30,000 nucleotides of DNA, taken from NCBI RefSeq assembly GCF_964340395.1, contig NW_027554296.1, forward strand, positions 1 to 30,000, given 5' to 3'. A program made the position numbers and the translations under genes. This stretch comes from Glandiceps talaboti (lineage: Eukaryota > Hemichordata > Enteropneusta > Spengelidae). Each line of letters begins with the position of its first letter. Position 1 is the first letter of the stretch. Below, in pieces: positions 8,704 to 18,440 of the stretch. The notes beneath the pieces are model-generated. The model did not search any database. It had not been told where the DNA came from and saw only the letters and a program-made list of their open reading frames with translations.

Positions 8704-9371
8704 CTACAACAAATCACAGTCAATATTTTCATTATTACTTCTTTGTTAGTATAGAGGCTATCAGTGCCTCCAATTCTCAAGATTTCTCTTTTTCAGGGTC
8801 AGTTCAATGAGAAATCATGAACCAAAAGTTGTTCATGCAAATGAGTAAACCACCAATTGTTAGAATGATGTCAACAGTGTAGTAAGTACCATCCTGATAT
8901 GACAAATGTACCATAATTGGGCATTCCCCCTGTAAACATTAACTTATTATTGGCAAATTCTGAGATTGATTAACAAAGACATCATATGATGTTAATGACT
9001 GTGTGGCTGGCTATGTTTTAATCTGAAATTTTATCTATCTCAGTATCTCAGACAGCTAGACATGAGAAGAGATTCAAAGTCATATCGCTTACACTACTTT
9101 TTCACATACAACCTTGACTTTCTGTTCTCAGTAGTTGAGTAATAGAAATATGAATTGTATTCCTTCTCATACACATAATTTAAAGATTTCTCGATAACAA
9201 TTATATCAACAATTGAATGGGACAGTCTGACCCAGAAATAGCTTCAGCATACTGAATTCAAAAATTGGGGGTTGCACAATACGAGTTGGTGACAGGAAAT
9301 ATTGATTAGTGCCTTCGTATTGTTGCAGTATGTTTAAAGGGTTCATTTATTTAGACAAAATTTAAACAAGA
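8704..9371. other. Intron, nothing recognised
   Basis: Upstream (minus-strand) flank of the 8554-8703 exon. A+T-rich; no repeat, RNA gene or further spectrin exon was recognised. Confidence 0.5.
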
Positions 9372-9493
9372 AACAAGTCATTCAGAATGACATAGTCCCC
9401 ACTATGATTGGGTTTTAAAGAACTGGCAGTTTATGTTGTCATTTTCTTGATATCACTATTCTGATCACTAATGATCGAACACAACGTCAATAC
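9372..9493 (+). mobile_element. HINE-A 5' end fragment, interrupted by the LINE
   Basis: It has the family's 5' signature: AACAAGTCATT, a small palindrome GTCATTCAGAATGAC, ATAGTCCCCACTATGATTGG, then GAACTGGCAGTTTATGTTG and TGATATCACTATTCTGATCA. The match stops near the LINE insertion point, and no clear continuation was recognised past 12112. Confidence 0.75.
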
Positions 9494-12096
9494 TTTTTTT
9501 TCCTTTTTTTTTGTAATTTAAGGTATTTTATTGGATGTTATTTGTAAAGATATACATGTCATGTTACATTCCAGTTCTCAAAAGAGCAATGTTTACATTG
9601 CAATCCATTACCATTTATGATACATATGGAATGAGGGGTCCATTTCTTTAGAAAAGGTATGAGTTTGTGGTTTTTCTTTGCGATAAAGTGTTCATACTTA
9701 TAAAGTAGTTTAAATTGGTTGTACAGTTCTCTGAACACAGGAAGGGATTCCTTTCTTTTACAGGAGTAAATGTATTTTCTAACTATAAGGCTTATGAAAT
9801 TGAGTAAAAGTGTCTCATCTGGGTCTGACAAAATTAGGCAGATTTTGCTAGGAACAGCCCTTAACTTAAGTGCTTTGCCCCATACAGTTATTATTGCTTC
9901 CCAGATACCAATAGTGTGTTTACAGTTGTAAAATAAGTGTTCTATGGTCTCTGAGACCGCATGACAGAAGCTACAGAGGTTTGTGGGGAACTTTACTGGG
10001 TTTAATTTGTACAGTTTCTCGTTTGTGTACAGTATATTATGCAGAATTTTAAACTGGAAGTCTCTTGATTTGCTATCGACTGTGACTTTGAGAATTTGTT
10101 TAATACATTTTATGCCATTGCAGTAGGCCAACTCCCAGGTCTCTTTCAAGTTTCTTTTCACTGCTTGGTTTGGTAAATTTTCTGTCGATGAGTTCTGACT
10201 TTAGTTTGTGTTTTGTGATTATCCTCTATAGGAGTTGCAATACCTGATATGTTCATGCAGACATCATCTATATAATCATCTATATTCTTTAGATTTTCTG
10301 GAATCGCATGTAAAATGCCTATCCACTTTAGTTTGAAAATGGGGGATAGTTCAGAGTGTGCCAGCTCACGCCATGGTATAATTCCATTTTCCATATACAG
10401 ATCTGAAATTCTCATTATACCATGTTCAACAAATTCTGGATAGTAAATTGACATTCCCCCTATCTTTATATGTTTGTTGTTCCAAATTATTTGATTGAAT
10501 TCTCCATAGAAGTCCTCTGTCACACTGGCCCACGACTCCATACATTCCTTCCAAAAGGGTGTACATCCACCAATAATAGGTAGGGTGTTTATATTGTAAT
10601 TACATTTGAAGATCAATTTTCCTCCTATTTTCTCTAATGCTTTTTTCACAAATGTTGTCCAGGGTTGAGTGAAGTCAGGGTTCAAGAACTTCTTTATTAG
10701 GATACGTTGTTGTTTTTTCATTATGGTCAGGTCTGGTACCCCTAGTCCACCTTAGTCCACCTTGGCCCACCTCCCCTATCAGGGTTTTCCTTGCAACTTT
10801 GTCCCGTCCATCCCAGAGGAAGTTGAAGATCAACTTATTTATGTTTTGGAGAACATCTTTTGGGAGCACAGCACAATTTAATATATATGAAAACTGAGAC
10901 ACAGCCAAAGTTTTAATGAACTTTCACAAAAAGGGAAAGTTTTCTTGTTTTCCAAGTGTTTATGACACTTTTCATTTTATTTAGTGCTGTTCTACTATTT
11001 AATATTTCAACCTCCCTCTGGTTGTACGCGAAATAGACTCCAACAATTTTGACAGGGGTGGTAGGCCATCGTACCCCAAACTTTAACTCCCCTCTCCCCT
11101 TCCATGGGCCAAGCCACACCCCTTCCGTCTTCTCTGTGTTAACCTTCAGACCAGAGCACGACTGGAATTTCTTTAACACTTGAAATAGCACCTCAACGGA
11201 TTTTTCACAGGTCAAAAAACAAGTCAATCAAATCATCCGCAAATGCACTTTCTTTCATTTCTATATCAGCACACTTTATGCCATGGATATCTCTGTTGGT
11301 TCTTATGGCGACTAGCAATGGTTCAAGAACTAGTATAAATAACATTGGCGATAAGGGGTCTCCTTGTCTGATCCCACGGCCTAATTTAAAATATCCAGTG
11401 CTATACCCATTGTTCATCACACAGCTTTCTACATTATTATACATTGCCCTTATCCAGCCGATAAATCTAGGGCCAAAATTGTATCTCCGGAGTACCCTGT
11501 ATAAAAATTCCCAGTCTACACTATCAAACTCTTTTTCGAAATCAATTGCCAAGAGTATAGCCGGGATCTCAAATTTGTTGGTAAAATGAAAAATCTCGTC
11601 AATTAACCTTACATAGTCACCTATGTTACTCCCCTTTACAAAAGCATTTTGGGAAGAGCTAACAATGTTTGGGAAGAGCTTTTGAAGTCGTTTTGACAGG
11701 GATTTCGACACCAGCTTCATATCAACATTAATTTAAGGATATTATTGGTCTCCAGTTCTTCAACAATTGTCTGTCCTGACCCGGTTCTTCAATTAGTGTA
11801 ACTATACTTTGTTTCTGTGAGACTGAGAATTCCCCTACATTTTGTACCTCAATGGCAGTGTTAAAAGAGTCCATTACCAATTTACTAACTAATGGCCAGA
11901 AATGTTTATAGAATTCTACAGTTAACCCATCGTTACCAGGGGATTTGTTCTCCCTCATGGTGCCAGTGTACTGAATACTTCTCCTGGAGATAGTGGTGAC
12001 TCCAAGAGGGTCTGTGCATCCATGTCAAGTTGGGGAATATTTGGGTTATCAAGTATATTCCTACATTCCTCCTCATCAAAGGCCTGCTTTGAGTAT
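9494..12096 (-). mobile_element. 5'-truncated Tx1/L1-like non-LTR retrotransposon with poly(A) and target-site duplication
   Basis: About 2.6 kb on the minus strand. The 3' end shows AATAAAATACC followed by an A-rich tail (plus-strand T tracts at about 9494-9512). Flanking direct repeats ACACAACGTCAATAC (9479-9493) and ACACAACATCAACAC (12097-12111) match at 13 of 15 positions, a typical target-primed reverse transcription duplication. The 5' end begins just before the RT domain, so the endonuclease is missing. It is inserted in an older HINE-A fragment. Frameshifts and stops make it inactive. Confidence 0.9.
9559..12090 (-). pseudogene. LINE ORF2 relic: reverse transcriptase and C-terminal zinc motif, several frame breaks
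   Basis: Pieces in order: LLESPLSPGEVFSTLAP (12.0 kb); a frame break; NKSPGNDGLTVEFYKHFWPL (to 11728); a stop; SSSQNAFVKGSNIGDYVRLI, LLAIDFEKEFDSVDWEFLYR, GRGIRQGDPLSPMLFILVLE and the catalytic FADD box (to ~11205). After a frameshift comes SCSGLKVNTEKTEGVWLG; after another near 10740, SYILNCAVLPKDVLQNINKL then KIGGMSIYYPEF; finally, from 10161, a CCHC zf-RVT-like motif CSFCHAVSETIEHLFYNC. The 10740 break coincides with a small tandem repeat of TAGTCCACCT. Family role: RNA-dependent DNA synthesis during retrotransposition. The F/YADD type with these flanks fits the Tx1/L1 clade. Confidence 0.87.
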
Positions 12097-12191
12097 ACAC
12101 AACATCAACACTTTAAAAAAAGGTATATGAGGCTGTTATACTTTTTTGACGACGCTGAAGAATGCTAGTCGAAAGTCTGCAGCATCGTGTA

Positions 12192-12357
12192 CAGTGTTTT
12201 TGCTAAGGTTTGGGAACCCCGGTAACAGAAAGGGGAAAGAGGTAAAACTGGTAGTGCTTCCCATGCAATGTATCATAGTTTAGGTGGGGAACCCCGGTAA
12301 AATGATGTGGGAACCCCGGTAGATTTTACCTACTTACCGCCCTTAAATAAAACACTG
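12192..12357. mobile_element. 166-bp MITE with CAGTGTTTT termini and 5-bp target duplication
   Basis: The left end CAGTGTTTTTGCTAAGG and the right end, read inverted, CAGTGTTTTATTTAAGG form terminal inverted repeats. Direct repeats GTGTA flank it (12187-12191 and 12358-12362). GGGAACCCCGGTA occurs three times inside it. The termini resemble hAT elements, but 5 bp is shorter than the usual 8-bp hAT duplication. It cannot encode a transposase. Confidence 0.75.
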
Positions 12358-12540
12358 GTGTAATTCACATGTACTGTACATGCAGATATCAATGTATAGT
12401 TTTTTCACCTGTTGTCAGTTCACACTTCGTCTTTATAAATAGTCGAGTATTTGTCATTATTGTAATTAATGGTCGTCTACATTGAAATTTTAATACTTCA
12501 TTCATTATCTTTGAAATCAATACGCCCATGTGGGCAGAAA

Positions 12541-13165
12541 ATGAAAGTACAATTATTAAAGTGAGTGTGTGTGGGGGTCAAGCATTTGCATATCACTGAT
12601 ACATGTTATGAACAATTCTTGATCTAAGCACCACTAAGAATGTTCCCATCAAATTTTAACCCAATCTACTCAATAAATTTGGCATTATTTATAGATTTTT
12701 GACCAAAAACACACTGATTAGATTGTCATGTCATTAATATTTCTTAATATAAATACCCTGAAGAACGTTCCAACCAAATTTCAGTCCAATCTGTTCAGTA
12801 GTTTTGGAATTAAACATTTTTCACCAAAAAGACACATTTTGAGACCTAATTTGCATATCACTGATGGGATCATCTGATCCTGAACATTTCTTAATTCAAA
12901 TGCTCTAAGAATGTTCCCATTAAATTTCAGGCCAATCTGCCCAGTAATTTTTTAATTAAAGGTTTTAAGGTTTTTGACCAAATATCGTGTTTTTTTACCC
13001 AAATCACATCGGTAGTAGGATCATTTTGATTTGATCAATTTCCCAACTAGACACCCAAGGTAATATACCCACCAAATATCATGGCAATCGGTCCAGCGGT
13101 TTTTGACTTTAAGTTGTTTACACACAGACAGACAGACAGACAGACAGACACTTTGCCATGCCTAT
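12541..13165 (+). repeat. HINE-B element: ~130-bp core monomers plus (CAGA)n tail
   Basis: About three diverged monomers of ~130 bp share TTTGCATATCACTGAT, AAGAATGTTCCCAT, CAATCTGYYCAGTA and TTTTGACCAAA. They are followed by a 3' segment with CCAACTAGACACCCAAGGTA and ATCATGGCAATCGGTCCAGC, a (CAGA)n microsatellite at about 13125-13150 and the end GCCATGCCTATAGCACTACT. The same architecture is seen at 16800-18050. No protein is encoded. Confidence 0.8.
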
Positions 13166-14505
13166 AGCACTACTATGAGGTTATTACCTGACATCCCCTC
13201 TTCGTGCAGTTTCTATAATGTGACACAAGTTGTTAGATGAGTATCATGTTACGGAAACTTCACAAACGTTGATATAATGGATGAAGAGTTGATATCGGGA
13301 AATAACCAATTTATCATATGCCTATGCCCAGGAGTTCAAAGGGAAATTATGAAAAATATAAGAGTACTACTTGCTATGCCATTCACTTCATGTGTCATGT
13401 GACGTGTTTATCAGGTGACATTCATATACACATACATGTAGTTCGCTGACCCTGCTCAACCATCATTAATTTTCATCAGATTTCGGTGTAACTTTCCATA
13501 ATCATTTTGAAATACAATATTGGTATTAGAGTAAGTTCTCTAAAAGTTTCAGAAAATGCTTTAATATTGTTAATAAAAGTAGATGGTTGGCTGACCGTGA
13601 GCTTAACTACTGCATGCTGTACGATAGTGTGGTATGGGTAGCATACAGTGTCAGTGGATGGCTAATACACACAGCCATACGTGTGCCCATGATACCATTG
13701 CGAAATGTATGTACTGTGTTGTTGTGAATTTACGATCATAAATAGTATCATTTGGGTATGGATATTTTGTCAAAATTTCCTTGTTTTGAAAATTCCAGTG
13801 CTGTGGGATACGCGATATCCCTGACGATCAGCCTCCATTTTATTTAAGTTGTTTATGTTCAGAATCGACATGTTTGTCCAATTAGAGATGTGTTTTCTGA
13901 TGACATTTAACATAAATGTCATGACGTTTAATGTGAATATCATTGACGTTTAACATCCCATATCAGATATTTCATGTTAAACATCTCAAGGAGTGATTGA
14001 TATGGGCATAGGTATATGATAATGAATAATGTTTTTATGTTTTGTCTTGAGAGCTGTAGGTTTAGATGACTGATTCTTGCACTTTTAGTACAGTTCACAA
14101 AGCAAGTCAAAAATGTGGACCAAGACTTTGATGATTGACTGACCAATTTTGCCATGATAGTAGTTTGTTGTTAGTTTGTCTGCTTATTATAAAACCTATC
14201 TCACATTCTCCCACCTTCTTCATTAAAGAGCAATGGGTGTGTGAAAGGTTTTCACATTTTTTCTACGACTTTGCTGACCTCCCAAGACAAAAAATAGAAA
14301 ACATGTAACAGGTGCAAGACTCCTCAATAGGATAAACATCTGAGATATTGATATAACAAGCAGTCGATCATCGGAGATGACTCCGTCCCCGCAATGGATA
14401 TTTTCAGGTGATTGCCACCTGCAGTCATGGTAGTGTGATGTATAAAATTGTATGAAATATAGTGCCAATGGCACTGTAGGACAACTGTTTAATTGACTGA
14501 ATATT
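13166..14505. other. Intergenic or intronic sequence, nothing recognised
   Basis: About 1.3 kb without a convincing gene, TIR pair or monomer. Open frames at 13940-14155 and 14223-14513 on the minus strand show no recognisable domain. A short direct repeat around ACGTTTAAYRTRAATRTC occurs at about 13905-13955. Confidence 0.4.
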
Positions 14506-15196
14506 GCATACATTTTTTTTGAATGTTTATTTATTTGTCTACTAATCTATGTTCATATACATTAGGGAGCCTTCAGTACTTACAGAAGGGGGAGGGCCGG
14601 AGAAATCACACATGGTTAGTTAAGTAAAACATGACCCTCCCAAATTCTCCATTTGTTAAAAATGACCCTCCCCTTTGTCCCATTTTGTAAAACATGACCG
14701 TCCCCTCCCCATGACAACTGAACGTTAATCAATATTCCCAGGGGTGAACAAATCAGTGGTCCTGCTGAAAGAATTAGTGGTCCCTGGTCCCGCTAATGTG
14801 AAACATTAAATCTTGCCTATGAATCTATATATTCAGACTTACACCACTTTTAGTTGAACAATACACAATTTATAATAATAAATACAAAGTTGACATGCTT
14901 GGTTTCAGTCAATTGACAATTCTATTATATTTGTAATTATTATTTTTGAGGCATCGATGAATCGAAAAACATTGAATGGCGACTTCACTTGGATTTCACA
15001 AATGATAAGAAATTTGACAGAAATATGTGACAAGAACATTGGAAAACAGTTTTAGTCATGATTGCAGTATGACGACAAAAGTTGTACTACGTTTTGTCAA
15101 AATTGTCTGGAAAACCCAGACATTGCAAGCAAATCATCACAAGTGTACAAAGAAACTGACTACTTCAAAGTTGATCCTATAAAATCTCACGAAAAA

Positions 15197-16000
15197 ACAA
15201 GTCATTGAAAATGACATAGTCCCCGCTATGATTGGGTTTTAAGCAACTGGCAGTTTATGTTGTCATTTTTAAAACCTGGTTAATGCTGTTTGGCCTCTTA
15301 TGGTTGTTTTTGATATCACTATTCTGTTCAAGCATGTCTGAGTTATGGCTTTGGACATGAAAACTGCGCCAACTAAATGGCTGCCAGGCAACCATATCGG
15401 ATTGTATCACAACGAAAATGGATATGCACATGTATGTCACAGAACACTGTGCTAATACCAACTTTGAATGAGATCTGTTCAAGCATGTCTGAGTTATGGT
15501 TTTGGACATGGAAAATTCGCAAACAAACCATATCAGATTGTATCACGACGAAAATAGATATGCACATGTATGTCATAGAACACTGTGCTAATACCAACTT
15601 TGAATGAAATCTGTTCAAGCCTGTCTGAGTTATGGCTTTGGACATGAAAAATCGCAAACACAATGGCTGCCAGGCAGCCATATTGGATCACATCACGAGA
15701 ACAATGAATATGCACATGTATGTCATAGAACACTGTCCTTATAGCAACTTTGAATGAGATCTGTTCACGCATGTCTGAGTTATGGCTTTGGACACGGAAA
15801 ATTCGCAAACAAAATGGCTGCTAGGAGGCCATATTGGATCGTATCATAAAACAAATTGACGTGCATATGTATAATGCCATAGTATGTTGCTCCTGTACCA
15901 AGTTTGAAAAAAATCGGCTGCGGACGGATGGACGGACGGACGGACGGACAGACGTACCCAATCCATAAGTCCCCGTCCGGACTTCATCCAGCGGGGACTA
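15197..16000 (+). mobile_element. HINE-A (pearl-like) element with about four core monomers, nested in the hAT element
   Basis: The 5' end AACAAGTCATTGAAAATGAC is followed by ATAGTCCCCGCTATGATTGG. Then come core monomers of ~150 bp (GTTATGGCTTTGGACATG... GCTGCCAGGCAGCCAT... TATGCACATGTATGTCATAG), a (GGAC)n microsatellite at about 15925-15950, and the terminal hairpin AGTCCCCGTCCGG ... GCGGGGACTA. The 5' AGTCCCCGC and 3' GCGGGGACT are inverted. It is inserted in an A-tract of the host transposon with no evident target duplication. Confidence 0.85.
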
Positions 16001-16009
16001 AAAAACTAC

Positions 16010-16195
16010 GAACACATACATTGCCTGACTAGAGGGAGTCCGTGTGACTGTGTCGAGATAAAATCAAATTCACCAGTCGTCGAGGCTTTGGAAAAAAAAC
16101 CTAGGAACACATACATTGCCTGACTAGAGGGAGTCCGTGTAACGGTGTGGAGATAAAATCAAATTTGCCAGTTATCGAGGCTTTGGCAAATATCA
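16010..16195 (+). repeat. 95-bp tandem duplication inside the hAT element
   Basis: Two copies, beginning at 16010 and 16105, of GAACACATACATTGCCTGAC... TAGAGGGAGTCCGTGT... GAGATAAAATCAAATT... TCGAGGCTTTGG. They differ by a handful of substitutions and an A-run length change. Confidence 0.9.
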
Positions 16196-16545
16196 TATCA
16201 CAGTGCTAAAAGAGATACTTCATAGACTATCATTTCATGAAAGGGGTTCTACTATAAATCATTTGAAGCTCCTTTATGAATAAAAACAATAATACAAACA
16301 ATGCTGACAGAATGATAGCAAATAAAATGTTTCATTTGATACATTTGAATTATTATACATTGAAATTATTATTCTTCGTTGTCTTCCTAATTCTTGTGTC
16401 CCTAAACCAGTATTAGTAATGATATGAGCCACATGTGTGTTGAGTGTTATCTCCTGTCTAGACGAGGTCAAATTTATGTGGTCCGCCCCAAAAATCACTG
16501 GTCCCGGACTTCGGACAAGTGGATTTGTTCACCCCTGATATTCCC

Positions 16546-16799
16546 ATCATATGTATACTTGTATCACAGTCCGTGTTTTCTATTACATTCAAAACCAAAT
16601 CATTGCCGTTGTCACTACCACCACCATCACTACCACCACCACCACCACCACCACCACCACCACCACCACCACCACCACGACCTACTTTAAAATTGAATGT
16701 ATTTGGAACAATACAATTTTTTTATGCCTTTATGCCCAAGCACTGTCCTGCACATCACAAGGACCTGGAGGTAGTAAAGATGTCGACTTTAACATAAAA
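16546..16799 (+). repeat. (CCA)n microsatellite and unremarkable flank
   Basis: A nearly pure CCA/ACC tract spans about 16613-16678. Open frames through it read as poly-His, poly-Pro or poly-Thr in the three frames and are artefacts. Nothing else was recognised in the flanks. Confidence 0.9.
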
Positions 16800-17345
16800 A
16801 AATTTGAAAGTGTGCCCATTTATTCAATTGTCTATCAATCCCCGTTATCTTCACAATATGTGATCATTTGGCTGTTGCTATGGGCGTAGTCTCGTTGCTA
16901 GGCACATTTGCATGCTTTTCTTGAATGTTTATTCATTTGTCTTTCTATTCCTGTTATCTTTGCAATATACGTTATTACTTGGCTGTTGCTATGGGCGTGG
17001 TCTTGTTGCTACGCAGATTTACATACATTTTTTGAATGTTTATTCATTTGTCTTTATATTCCTGTTGTTATTTTGCAATATACATGATTATTTGGCTGTT
17101 GCTATGGGCATGGTCTTGTTGCTAAGCAGATTTACATACATTGTTTGAATGTTTATTCAATTGTCTATTAATCCGTTATCTGTGAAATACACAACTGTTT
17201 GGCTGTTGCTATGGGCATGGTCATGGTTGCTAGGGATATTTGCATACAATTTTTGAATGTTTACTCACTTGCCTACCAGATGTTGTTATTTGACCAAAAT
17301 ATACTGCCATTTGGTTGTTCCTAAGGGCATGTTCATGGTTGCTGG
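16800..17345 (+). repeat. HINE-B associated ~112-bp tandem monomer array
   Basis: Four to five units share TTGAATGTTTATTCATTTGT, TTTGGCTGTTGCTATGGGC and GGTCTTGTTGCTA. Landmark GAATGTTTA falls at about 16923, 17034, 17146 and 17255, a period of 111-112 bp. The array leads directly into the 17346-18050 element. The same monomers reappear at 29636-30000. Confidence 0.88.
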
Positions 17346-17903
17346 GGAAATTGTGTAAAAATATTTTGAAGAAAATCTGCACTTACAGAAACGTCTCACC
17401 AAGTTTCAGTCTCACTGACCAAGTACTTTGTGAGATATAAGTTTACGACCAAAAATGAACATTTGTACACCTAATTTGAATATCACTCATGGAATCATTG
17501 TATACTTAACATTTCTTCATCCATACATCCCTAGATGCATTCCCATTACATTTCAGTGCAATCTGCTCAGTAGTTTTGGAATTATTCATTTTTGACCAAA
17601 AAGACACATTTTTAGCTCTAATTTGCATATCACTCATGGGACCATCATGTGCTGAAAAATTCTTAGTATAAACACCCTGAAGAATGATTCACCCAAATTT
17701 AATCCCAATCTGCCCACTACTTTTGGAGTTTAAGGTTTTTGACCAAAAATCACATTTTTTACCCAAATCACCATATTTGTTTTACCCAAATCACACACAG
17801 GTGATAAAATCATTTTGAATTGAGGTATTTCCCAACTAGACATGCAAGGTAATATGCACCCACAAGATATGGCAATCAGTACAGCAGTTTTTGACTTAAG
17901 TTC

Positions 17904-17968
<65 letters not shown>

Positions 17969-18050
17969 CCCACACCCACACACACTGACTGACATACACA
18001 GAGACAGACAGATAGACAGACAGAGACACTTAGCAATGCCTATAACACTA
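17346..18050 (+). repeat. HINE-B element with second-type monomers and (AC)n/(GCAC)n tail
   Basis: It shares AATTTGCATATCACTCATGG, CAATCTGCYCASTASTTTTGGA, CCCAACTAGACATGCAAGGT and AATGCCTATAACACTAATGA with 12541-13165. The microsatellite (about 17909-17990) is AC-rich with a GCAC block, not CAGA. The 3' end abuts the SH3 copy 4 flank exactly as the degenerate copies at 2831 and 4622 abut SH3 copies 2 and 3, so element and exon were duplicated together. Confidence 0.78.
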
Positions 18051-18435
18051 ATGAATCTTATCAGTTCAGTTGTGCTAAAAAAAATGAAACGATAAAATGG
18101 AATGGAGTGCCCACTAGTCAGCATACATGACATAACATAAGAAATGTACAGGAATGACATTACCTTGTTAGCACTATTGACGAGATTCAGGACGTCACCT
18201 TTCTTCATGGACGCCTCACAAGGACTCTTCTCGACATAATCGTTCACGGCAAGTACACATTCCTTGCCTACCAGTACATCATTACCAATGGGTTCTTCTT
18301 GTTGCTGTACCATAAACAATATAGTAAGAATTTAGCAATGTGCTAACATATTTACAAACCTAATATTCTGGGAAATACTATATATACATGTACATACAAA
18401 ATGCTGAAAATGTTTGTTCATCTACTACAATAGGA
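18051..18435 (-). repeat. Duplicated SH3-exon block (copy 4), left part
   Basis: Matches 4832-5210 closely, including GTTGTGCTAAAA, the SH3 exon, its intron flank and TTTGTTCATCTACTACAATA. The block resumes at 19503-19640 after a transposon. It lies about 9.5 kb upstream (minus strand) of the exon that should precede SH3. Confidence 0.88.
18164..18304 (-). CDS. SPTAN1: Alpha-spectrin SH3 domain, N-terminal half exon, copy 4 (displaced upstream)
   Basis: A 141-bp phase 0/0 exon with acceptor TTATGGTACAG and donor AACAAG|GTAATG. The product starts [20 protein letters not shown] and then has [20 protein letters not shown]. It combines EKSP (as copy 1) with the C of copies 2 and 3, making it intermediate. 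It is open and splice-competent, but sits between exons for an N-terminal repeat (25.2 kb) and the SH3-bearing repeat (8.6 kb), where no SH3 belongs in known alpha-spectrins. If spliced it would keep frame. I think it is more likely a duplicated exon inside an intron than a used one. Confidence 0.82.
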
Positions 18436-18440
18436 ACGGT

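Larger units (their letters stand above)
14739..16537. mobile_element. hAT-like non-autonomous transposon, invaded by a HINE-A element
   Basis: The left end CAGGGGTGAACAAATCAGTG and the right end, read inverted, CAGGGGTGAACAAATCCACT are terminal inverted repeats. An 8-bp direct repeat ATATTCCC flanks the element (14732-14739 and 16538-16545, sharing one C with the left terminus). CAG ends with an 8-bp duplication fit the hAT superfamily. Without the nested HINE (15197-16000) it is about 1.0 kb. No transposase was seen. Confidence 0.85.

Noticed and set aside
8845-8875. TTGGTGGTTT on the minus strand as a DWW exon
   Set aside because: The frame gives TIGGLL, not DWWKVE; no splice sites fit.
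13940-14513. Minus-strand frames of 71 and 96 residues
   Set aside because: No domain, no spectrin-repeat pattern and no splice context; ordinary chance frames.
15255-15808. Overlapping ~100-residue minus-strand frames with repeated FHVQSHNSDMLEQISFKVGI motifs (also 20168-20763, 23537-23984, 28673-28963)
   Set aside because: These follow the 151-bp HINE-A monomers. 151 is not a multiple of three, so the same text is open in shifting frames; no start context, domain or conservation suggests a protein.
16424-16889. Poly-His, poly-Pro and poly-Thr proteins
   Set aside because: Three-frame readings of the (CCA)n microsatellite.
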